12,341 nucleotides of DNA from Nitrospirota bacterium (GTDB lineage Bacteria; Nitrospirota; Nitrospiria; Nitrospirales; Nitrospiraceae). A program made the position numbers and the translations under genes. Under the pieces are notes generated by a model. The model had not been told where the DNA came from and ran no database searches. It saw nothing but the letters and a program-made list of their open reading frames with translations. Location of the stretch: positions 1 through 12,341 of the forward strand of contig SCVQ01000606.1 in NCBI GenBank assembly GCA_004296865.1. Direction: 5' to 3'. Below, one piece after another: positions 7,597-12,341 of the stretch (positions are counted from its first letter, which is position 1; the number at the start of each line of letters is the position of its first letter).

Positions 7597-7866
7597 GTGA
7601 AGGGGTTGCGATTCGAACGGCTGGGAAACGGGCATTACTACAAAGTCGTCTTGCATATCGGCAGTACCTACGTGCCAGTCAGCGATGAGACGTTGGCGAC
7701 CTTAAAGGACCAGAGCCTTTTACCCGCCGAACGATTCCTCGAATTCCTGGTCGACAAGGTCGGTTATTCCTCCTACCTGAAGGAGCAGATCCGGGCCGAG
7801 TTGAAAAGCGCCGGTGACCCTGTCACGCAAGTCACCGTATTGCAAGGCGTCATCCGCGATCTCTAG
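7597..7866 (+). CDS. Small protein of unknown function (89 aa)
   Basis: An 89-residue protein I do not recognise. It starts at a GTG with CGGAGG five bases upstream and has a strong promoter ahead of it, so expression is likely. The sequence is soluble-looking, with no signal peptide, membrane helix or cysteine. The first ~30 residues read as beta-strands (LRFERLGNGHYYKVVLHIGS). The remainder is probably helical (ERFLEFLVDKVGYSSYLKEQ, then residues 64-70 and 77-89), with charged residues suggesting a small alpha/beta domain. It is monocistronic: an octamer repeat follows its stop and the next gene is convergent. No functional clue comes from its neighbours. Confidence 0.78.
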   Translation: MKGLRFERLGNGHYYKVVLHIGSTYVPVSDETLATLKDQSLLPAERFLEFLVDKVGYSSYLKEQIRAELKSAGDPVTQVTVLQGVIRDL

Positions 7867-7876
7867 CCCCTGCGCC

Positions 7877-7947
7877 GTCGGAAAGTCGTAAAGTCGAAAG
7901 CCGCTGGTTTTGACTTTCGGACTTGATGGACGTTCGGACCTTACGAC
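7877..7947 (+). repeat. GTC-octamer repeat element, copy A (between convergent genes)
   Basis: Seventy-one bases built from GTC-led units of about eight bases. On the plus strand GTCGGAAA, GTCGTAAA and GTCGAAAG follow one another in exact register (7877-7900). From the other end, the minus strand reads GTCGTAAG and GTCCGAAC, then a 9-base GTCCATCAA unit, then GTCCGAAA. The two halves are imperfect inverted repeats: AAGTCCGAAAGTC on the minus strand can pair with GACTTTACGACTT around a 16-base loop, with two mismatches. It fills the gap between convergent stops at 7866 and 7960. It has no T-tract, so it is not a standard terminator. A related copy lies at 10606-10663. Confidence 0.7.
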
Positions 7948-7959
7948 TGCTTCCGATGA

Positions 7960-8997
7960 TCACACGTCCCACGTATTCCCTTCCTTGAACAGATCGTTCA
8001 TGATCCGGTTTTTCTTTTCCGGGTCCTTCTCCAGCTTTAGGGCCTGGGCGTAGTTTTCCATGGCCGTCTGCTGTTTTCCCCGCCGCGAATAGACCCGTGC
8101 GACGCCCAAGTAGGCACTGGCGTCTTCGGGATTCGCTTTGAGCGCTCGATTGAAGGACTCATAGGCTTCGTGGATCCGATCCCGGTTGAAGAGAAGCCAG
8201 CCGATCGCCGTATGGGCCGGAGCGAAACCCGGGTCCACCTGGAGCACGTCCCGGTACTCTTTCATGGCCAAGTCATTGCGGCCCCTATTTTCATAGACCC
8301 CGCCCAGCGCAAAGCGGATCTCTGTGTCACGGGGGTTCAACCGGATCGCTTCTTTGTATTCCAGCAGCGCCGGCTCCATTTTCCCCTGCTCGGCCAATGC
8401 GCAGGCCAGGTTGGCATGCGCAACCGGATCGTTCGGATTGAGCTTGATCACTTCCCGATACTGGGGAATCGCCATCTCGAGCTGTCCTTGCTCCTGATAG
8501 GCCACGCCCAAGTTCATCCTGGCAGGGGCATAGGCTGGGTCCTGCTTCACGGCTTCCCGATAAGCCTTGATCGCCATCTCGGGCCGGTCGGCTCGCGCAT
8601 GGATCTGCGCGAGGAAGTAATGAGGATAGGGAGAGTGCGGGGCCAGCCGGATGGCTTCTTTATAGCGGCCGATGGATTGTTCCGATTGCCCGGACTGCGA
8701 CAGGAACAGCCCTCCCACGAGATGGACATTCGCATTATCCGGATGGGCTTTGATAAGGGCTTCGATCCATTCCCTGACCTGCTCGATATCGGCGGCCTCC
8801 TGCAAGGCTTCCGCGTGGATCTTCCAGGCCTCTTTGTATTCTCCCCTGACAAGATGCACCACGTTCAGGGCCAGGTGCGGCCGCGGGTCTTCGTGCGCCC
8901 CTTGGTCTATCTCTGCGACCCAAGCGGAAGCCCGGCTCCAAACCGAGGGCCAATCTCCCTGGATGATTGCGTCCTGGATGGCGGTCACGTGATCCAT
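7960..8997 (-). CDS. TPR-repeat protein, seven consecutive 34-residue units
   Basis: A 345-residue soluble protein dominated by tetratricopeptide repeats, which form helical scaffolds for protein-protein contacts. Seven repeats run in unbroken 34-residue register at 87-120, 121-154, 155-188, 189-222, 223-256, 257-290 and 291-324. The first six end in AP, DP or NP (for example YKEAIRLAP, YREAVKQDP, YREVIKLNP). Residues 44-77 look like an eighth, degenerate unit, and the tail 325-345 is short and charged. No signal peptide, membrane anchor or catalytic domain is seen, so its partner is unknown. The ATG at 8997 has no obvious Shine-Dalgarno; it agrees with a predicted extended -10 promoter about 45 nt upstream. 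It lies ~100 bp downstream of the ThyX-like gene on the same strand but appears to have its own promoter. Confidence 0.9.
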   Translation of the reverse strand: MDHVTAIQDAIIQGDWPSVWSRASAWVAEIDQGAHEDPRPHLALNVVHLVRGEYKEAWKIHAEALQEAADIEQVREWIEALIKAHPDNANVHLVGGLFLSQSGQSEQSIGRYKEAIRLAPHSPYPHYFLAQIHARADRPEMAIKAYREAVKQDPAYAPARMNLGVAYQEQGQLEMAIPQYREVIKLNPNDPVAHANLACALAEQGKMEPALLEYKEAIRLNPRDTEIRFALGGVYENRGRNDLAMKEYRDVLQVDPGFAPAHTAIGWLLFNRDRIHEAYESFNRALKANPEDASAYLGVARVYSRRGKQQTAMENYAQALKLEKDPEKKNRIMNDLFKEGNTWDV

Positions 8998-9040
8998 TGA
9001 AAAGACTGGTGATGCGGTTCGGAGTGTTCCGGAAGCGTTT

Positions 9041-9049
9041 AGTATAGCA
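9041..9049 (-). promoter_or_regulatory. Extended -10 promoter for the TPR gene
   Basis: The minus strand reads TGCTATACT (9049-9041), an extended -10 (TG-N-TATACT) that can work without a good -35; no -35-like hexamer is found at 16-18 bases. The predicted start near 9035 leaves a leader of about 38 nt before the ATG. It lies in the 97-bp gap after the ThyX-like gene. Confidence 0.5.
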
Positions 9050-9094
9050 CCGGGCGGCTCGACGAGAAAGACACGGCGGGCCAGGGCGGGCAGC

Positions 9095-10582
9095 CTACCG
9101 CGTCAAGCTGTCTTCCACGTCCGGCGGCGTGGCTTCGATCTGACCGCCTAGGAATGGATACTGTGCGGCGAGCTTCTGCTTCATCAGCCAGGCGATCGTA
9201 CGATAGGACCAGTGGCCCTTCACGCCCGAACGCAGCCGGGCCATATACTCCGCCTCGGCGTAATCCATTTTGAACAGACAGCGGACTTTGAAGCCGAAGG
9301 GAACCGCATAGAGCGCCGCCTCCTGGTGGGACTTGCGCAACTGCTCAATGTCCTGCTTGACCGCATCCATCGCCGCGCGGTAGTCGGACTCCAGACCGGC
9401 CTCGGTCAGGGCCGGCGGCACGTCGTACCCGTGCTGGGTCGTGAAAGTCTGCTGGATCTGCTGGCAACGCCGGTGCCGGTGCAGGTCGCGCCACCCCCCG
9501 ATGTCCATGAGCACATCGAAGACAAACGAGTACCCGCTCCGAAACTCCTTGATCAACTCGTCGTAGGGCCCCCGCTTGCGGAGCGCCACCTCGATCGTCT
9601 CCTGCTTTTGCTTCTCGGTCCAGTGTTGCACCATCCTCAGGATGTCCCGATAAGGTGCCTGGGAGACCCGGTAGAGCAGCGTCGCAGTGAGTTCGTCCAC
9701 TGGATGATGCGGCTCGATGAGTTCGACGGCCTCTGCCGCCGTCCAAGAAGAGGGCTGGTCGAGCCCGGCCGCCTTCAGGACTTCCTTCGCGTGGCGGGCC
9801 AGGTCGGTGTACACCTCGGCTTGATAGACGCTCGGCTGGGCATGGCGGGCCAGCGTGGGGGCCAGGGGCTCGGCCGACCCGGCGGGTTGGCCCGAGAGCT
9901 CGCCCCAGACGTTCACCGGAGGACGCTGGCAGGCCTCCTTTAATTCCTCTCCGATCGCCCGCAGCTCCGGGAGCTGCGAGGAGAGGAGCCGGGCAATCTG
10001 TTTTTCCAGCGTCCGGATGCTCACCACCTGGCCCACGTTCGTCCGCGCCGCAAGCGGCAGCAGGTAGCGCGTCACATCGAAGGCCCGCGCGGCGATGGCC
10101 CGATCGTAGTCCCCCTCCTTCATGTCCGCTGGGCGCGGCGTGCGTTCCGAGAGAAACCGCTTCACGGGGCCGTGGAGCAAGGCGTAACACGTGAACAGGC
10201 TCCCCAGGATACCGCGATAGGTCCCTTCCGTCTCGGTCCCGCGGATCAAGTCCGGGACGTAACAGCCGCTCGGGCCGTAGTTCTGGTAGCGGCTGGACTT
10301 GGCCTGCCCGTCCCAGAGCGGTTCGTCTTCCAGACGGATCGCCGCCAACTCGGAGATGTGCTCGAAACAGATGATGACGTGGCCCAGATCGGCAATGGAG
10401 GCATGGCCATAGGCAAAGTAGAACTGCTCCCAGAACTTCTCGGAGGAATGGGCATGGACCCAGCGGAGGCTGTCCTCGATGGAGTCCGGGGAGCGGCTGT
10501 ACCGCGCCAGGGCATAGGCCGACTTCTCCGGCGGCATCGGGGCCACCGCGATCACGCGTCGAGTAGGTCCGTCAGAACTCAT
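9095..10582 (-). CDS. Tandem-fused ThyX-like protein (FAD-dependent thymidylate synthase family)
   Basis: A 495-residue protein, about twice the length of ordinary ThyX (~220-250 aa), readable as two ThyX domains. ThyX methylates dUMP to dTMP using FAD and methylene-tetrahydrofolate, as a homotetramer with active sites shared between subunits. Half 1 (~15-220) has YGHASIADLGHVIICFEHIS (58-77), SSRYQNYG (96-103), and the late-domain pattern RYLLPLAAR plus IRTLEKQIARLL (172-200). Half 2 (~290-480) has SGYSFVFDVLMDIGG, then RHRRCQQIQQT (369-379), VPFGFKVRC and AEAEYMARLRSG. The canonical RHRx7SxRY signature is split: half 1 keeps SxRY but has EDEP where RHR belongs; half 2 keeps RHRx7 with Thr for Ser and no RY. 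The ATG at 10582 has no clear ribosome site; ATG at codon 16 is an alternative. Family membership is fairly secure; thymidylate synthase activity is not. Confidence 0.85.
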   Translation of the reverse strand: MSSDGPTRRVIAVAPMPPEKSAYALARYSRSPDSIEDSLRWVHAHSSEKFWEQFYFAYGHASIADLGHVIICFEHISELAAIRLEDEPLWDGQAKSSRYQNYGPSGCYVPDLIRGTETEGTYRGILGSLFTCYALLHGPVKRFLSERTPRPADMKEGDYDRAIAARAFDVTRYLLPLAARTNVGQVVSIRTLEKQIARLLSSQLPELRAIGEELKEACQRPPVNVWGELSGQPAGSAEPLAPTLARHAQPSVYQAEVYTDLARHAKEVLKAAGLDQPSSWTAAEAVELIEPHHPVDELTATLLYRVSQAPYRDILRMVQHWTEKQKQETIEVALRKRGPYDELIKEFRSGYSFVFDVLMDIGGWRDLHRHRRCQQIQQTFTTQHGYDVPPALTEAGLESDYRAAMDAVKQDIEQLRKSHQEAALYAVPFGFKVRCLFKMDYAEAEYMARLRSGVKGHWSYRTIAWLMKQKLAAQYPFLGGQIEATPPDVEDSLTR

Positions 10583-10605
10583 ACGGTTTTGTCCAACAGT
10601 CTATC

Positions 10606-10663
10606 AAGTCGGAAAGTCAAACGTCCCTAACTTGATGACGTTCGGACTTTCAGACTTTACGAC
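10606..10663 (-). repeat. GTC-octamer repeat element, copy B (leader of the ThyX-like gene)
   Basis: On the minus strand five octamers follow in exact register from 10663 to 10624: GTCGTAAA, GTCTGAAA, GTCCGAAC, GTCATCAA, GTTAGGGA. The far end, read on the plus strand, gives GTCGGAAA and GTCAAAC (10608-10622). The arms AAGTCGGAAAGTC and its near-complement at 10645-10657 form a long imperfect hairpin. GTCGTAAA, GTCGGAAA and GTCCGAAC are shared exactly with copy A. If the predicted ThyX-like promoter is right, the element is transcribed in that gene's 5' leader, about 25 nt before the ATG. No T-tract follows it on either strand. Confidence 0.7.
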
Positions 10664-10683
10664 GAAAAAAGAGCCCGCGCCGC

Positions 10684-10712
10684 ACTATACCGCCGGACGA
10701 AGGTCTTCGCAA
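10684..10712 (-). promoter_or_regulatory. Sigma70 promoter for the ThyX-like gene
   Basis: The minus strand has TTGCGA (10712-10707) and TATAGT (10689-10684) with a 17-base spacer. The predicted start near 10677 gives a leader of about 95 nt that includes octamer repeat B. It is back-to-back with the hisS promoter; the two -35 boxes are 19 bp apart. Confidence 0.58.
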
Positions 10713-10731
10713 GCGGAGCGCTCGCATCGCG

Positions 10732-10760
10732 TTGACTTGCCCTGGACCCACGGTTATAGT
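10732..10760 (+). promoter_or_regulatory. Sigma70 promoter for hisS
   Basis: TTGACT (10732-10737) and TATAGT (10755-10760) lie 17 bases apart, close to consensus. Transcription should begin near 10767, giving an ~89-nt GC-rich leader before the hisS ATG. The TATAGTGCG at this -10 is repeated in inverted orientation at the divergent promoter. Confidence 0.72.
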
Positions 10761-10780
10761 GCGCGAGGGGCGCAGACGCG

Positions 10781-10842
10781 AGGTCCAAGGCACGTGGTGA
10801 GAGGGGCGAGGAACCTTTTGCCCCGCGCCCCGTGCCTGGCCT
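10781..10842 (+). promoter_or_regulatory. GC-rich hairpin in the hisS 5' leader
   Basis: The leader can fold with an outer stem of AGGTCCAAGGCACG (10781-10794) against CGTGCCTGGCCT (10831-10842), giving 12 pairs with two bulged bases. An inner stem pairs GGGGC (10803-10807) with GCCCC (10820-10824). It ends about 13 nt before the ATG, next to the weak ribosome site GAGAG. A second GAGGGGCG copy at 10765-10772 could compete for the C-rich strand (CGCCCC at 10826-10831). There is no T-run after the hairpin, so effects on translation are more plausible than termination. No T-box sequence is recognisable. A regulatory role is inferred. Confidence 0.4.
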
Positions 10843-10855
10843 TCGAGAGAACGCT

Positions 10856-12112
10856 ATGATTCACGGCATCAAGGGTGTGAAAGATCTGCTTCCGGAGGAA
10901 GCGGCCCGCTGGCAGGTGATCGAGGAGACTGCCCGTCGCCTGTCCTTCCTCTATGGGTATCGGGAAATCCGGGTCCCCATCTTCGAATCCACCGAACTCT
11001 TCGCGCGCAGCATTGGGGCCAGCACGGACATCGTCGAAAAAGAGATGTACACCTTCCAGGATCGGGACGGCTCCTCCCTCACGCTCAGGCCTGAGGCCAC
11101 GGCCGGGGTAGCCCGAGCCTATATCGAACACAATCTGGGGGCCTCCGCGACCGCGCAAAAGTTTTTTTACCTCGGCCCCATGTTCCGCCACGAACGACCG
11201 CAGGCCGGACGGCTCCGTCAATTTCATCAGTACGGGGTCGAGTCGTTCGGCAGCGCAAGCCCTTTGGCCGACGTGGAGGTGGTCTCGCTCCTCTGGCGCG
11301 TCCTCTCCGAGCTCCATCTTCCTGGCCTGACCTTGGAGATCAATAGCCTCGGCGATGTAGCCGATCGACCCGCCTACAAGGGCGTCTTGTTGGATTTCCT
11401 GAAGCGGCAGGAAGAGCAACTCTGCCAGAACTGCCGGCGCCGGATGGGGACCAACCCGCTACGTGTGCTGGATTGCAAGGTCCCCACCTGCAAAGCCGCG
11501 ACGGAGGAGGCACCCAAACTGACCGACCACCTGTCGCTCAACTCTCGCCAACACTTTGAGGAGGTGCTCGGCGGACTCAAAGAGTTGGGGATCCCTTACC
11601 TGTTGAATCCCAGGTTGGTGCGAGGACTTGATTACTACACCCTCACGACTTTCGAAGTCACTTCCCAACACCTCGGTGCTCAGAATGCGGTGGGGGCGGG
11701 AGGCCGTTACGACGGCCTCGTGGAAGCGCTGGGGGGACCGAAAACACCGGCCATCGGGTTTGCGGTCGGGATCGAGCGAGCGTCTCTTGTGCTGCCGGAC
11801 TCCGCCGTGCCGAGCCTGGGGAAAATGGTTTTCGTGGCAGCCTTCGGCCAGAAGGGGGTTCCCGTGGGGACGCGGATCCTCCACGAACTTCGCACCCTGG
11901 GGGTCCGCTCGGACAGCGACTATCGAGCCACAACCCTGAAGGCTCACCTCCGGCAAGCCGATCGGCTTGGTGCTGTATTTGTGCTCATCATCGGGGACGA
12001 TGAAGCTGAAAAAGGACAGGTGATTCTTCGCAATATGACCTCCAAGGAACAACAAGACCTGCCTCTTTCGACCGCTGCGCAGAGCGTGGCTTCCCGCCTC
12101 TCATCAGTCTGA
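10856..12112 (+). CDS. hisS: Histidyl-tRNA synthetase
   Basis: A 418-residue class IIa aminoacyl-tRNA synthetase that charges tRNA-His in the cytosol, usually as a homodimer. Landmarks in order are IKGVKDLLPEEA (4-15), LTLRPEATAGVARAY (75-89), motif 2 FRHERPQAGRLRQFHQYG (110-127), the histidine-A loop RGLDYYT (256-262), AGGRYDGLVEALGG (281-294) and motif 3 GFAVGIER (301-308). The C-terminal anticodon-binding domain begins near 322. Cysteines 190, 193, 207 and 212 form the small insertion common in bacterial HisRS. The length is normal. The ATG at 10856 was chosen over an in-frame upstream GTG (10832) because homologs begin at the I-x-G-x-K-G-x-x-D segment; GAGAG lies about seven bases upstream. 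It has its own promoter and structured leader. No strong terminator follows; the next promoter begins nine bases after its stop. Confidence 0.98.
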   Translation: MIHGIKGVKDLLPEEAARWQVIEETARRLSFLYGYREIRVPIFESTELFARSIGASTDIVEKEMYTFQDRDGSSLTLRPEATAGVARAYIEHNLGASATAQKFFYLGPMFRHERPQAGRLRQFHQYGVESFGSASPLADVEVVSLLWRVLSELHLPGLTLEINSLGDVADRPAYKGVLLDFLKRQEEQLCQNCRRRMGTNPLRVLDCKVPTCKAATEEAPKLTDHLSLNSRQHFEEVLGGLKELGIPYLLNPRLVRGLDYYTLTTFEVTSQHLGAQNAVGAGGRYDGLVEALGGPKTPAIGFAVGIERASLVLPDSAVPSLGKMVFVAAFGQKGVPVGTRILHELRTLGVRSDSDYRATTLKAHLRQADRLGAVFVLIIGDDEAEKGQVILRNMTSKEQQDLPLSTAAQSVASRLSSV

Positions 12113-12120
12113 TTTCTCTA

Positions 12121-12149
12121 TTGACTTTTCCCGTGAAAAAAGGTACATT
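12121..12149 (+). promoter_or_regulatory. Sigma70 promoter for the DsrE-like gene
   Basis: TTGACT (12121-12126) and TACATT (12144-12149) are separated by 17 bases. The likely start is near 12156. The promoter opens a markedly AT-rich ~100-bp stretch in otherwise GC-rich sequence and leaves an untranslated leader of about 68 nt. Confidence 0.68.
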
Positions 12150-12157
12150 CTCTGCAC

Positions 12158-12179
12158 ATTTGTTGTTATTGTAACAAAT
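12158..12179 (+). promoter_or_regulatory. Operator-like palindrome at the start of the DsrE-like transcript
   Basis: Two nested inverted repeats overlap here: ATTTGTT (12158-12164) with AACAAAT (12173-12179), and TTGTTA-TTG-TAACAA (12163-12177) with perfect six-base arms. They sit immediately after the predicted transcription start, a usual place for a repressor site. The regulator is unknown. In AT-rich DNA such palindromes can arise by chance. Confidence 0.42.
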
Positions 12180-12223
12180 TGATTTATTTAGTCTATTTTA
12201 TTGTTTAAGCCCTGTGGATTTCT

Positions 12224-12341
12224 ATGGAAAAAAAGAAGTTGGGGGTTCTGTTGTCCACACCCCCTTCTCACCCCAGTGTCACAACTGTCGCGCGTCTCTG
12301 CCAAGAGGCATATAGTGCGAACGTCGACGTCTATTTGTACC
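12224..12341 (+). CDS. DsrE-like protein, N-terminal fragment (cut by window end)
   Basis: The first 39 codons of an open frame that continues past the window. After MEKKK, LGVLLSTPPSHPSVTTVARL followed by CQEAY and VDVYLY has the strand-loop-helix-strand pattern of DsrE/DsrF-like proteins. Many of these small proteins relay or bind sulfur; others are uncharacterised oligomeric proteins. One cysteine (C26) is visible, but the usual active-site cysteine lies later in the family and is not in view. The ATG has no strong Shine-Dalgarno (GTGGAT is nearest). It has a good promoter and a palindromic operator candidate, suggesting independent regulation from hisS. With so little protein, the family call is moderate. 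Confidence 0.65.
   Translation, partial: MEKKKLGVLLSTPPSHPSVTTVARLCQEAYSANVDVYLY

Noticed and set aside
10767..10855. A T-box riboswitch in front of hisS.
   Set aside because: No T-box consensus, specifier-loop arrangement or terminator with T-run is visible; only a GC-rich hairpin remains.
12113..12145. An intrinsic terminator after hisS using CTTTTC and GAAAAAAG.
   Set aside because: The arms are only A/T-rich with a four-base loop and no following T-run, and they overlap the -35 and spacer of the next promoter.
1..12341. Mobile elements, CRISPR arrays, tRNA or rRNA genes.
   Set aside because: No transposase or integrase frame, no spacer-repeat array and no cloverleaf or rRNA-like sequence was found on either strand; the only repeats are the two octamer elements.

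Overview
The window is GC-rich bacterial chromosome with compact, mostly same-strand gene blocks, sigma70-like promoters in the gaps, and no insertion sequence, phage gene, CRISPR array, rRNA or tRNA that I can see. The hopanoid side-chain genes hpnI and hpnJ, a tandem-fused ThyX-like protein and short GTC-octamer repeats suggest a Gram-negative environmental bacterium. My best guess is Nitrospira or a relative (phylum Nitrospirota). That rests on overall resemblance, not on a search.

Left block (1-7311, all minus strand). In transcription order from a promoter near 7370-7398 come hpnJ (radical SAM), a His-rich polytopic membrane protein, an HpnI-like glycosyltransferase, a four-helix DMT/EamA-type membrane protein, a DegT-family PLP aminotransferase and a DAO-type FAD oxidoreductase. 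Gaps are short and most starts carry a Shine-Dalgarno, so this looks like one operon. About 130 bp further, on the same strand, begins an NAD-type malic enzyme cut by the window edge; it is probably a separate unit. HpnI and HpnJ are known to act on bacteriohopanetetrol: HpnI adds GlcNAc, HpnK deacetylates it, and HpnJ contracts the sugar to a cyclitol ether. No HpnK lies here. The operon instead carries an aminotransferase, an FAD oxidoreductase and a small possible lipid translocator, so it may build a variant aminated hopanoid headgroup. That is the main hypothesis of this report and it is inference.

Middle (7312-9094). A divergent promoter region separates hpnJ from a plus-strand 89-residue protein of unknown function with a near-consensus promoter. 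A 71-bp GTC-octamer repeat separates it from a convergent minus-strand protein made of seven exact 34-residue TPR units.

Right block (9095-12341). A 495-residue minus-strand protein appears to be two ThyX domains fused in tandem, with the signature motif split between the halves. It is divergent from hisS (plus). The gap between them holds a second octamer repeat, two back-to-back promoters sharing an inverted 9-bp -10 region, and a GC-rich hairpin in the hisS leader. After hisS comes an AT-rich promoter region with an operator-like palindrome, then the start of a DsrE-like protein cut by the window end.
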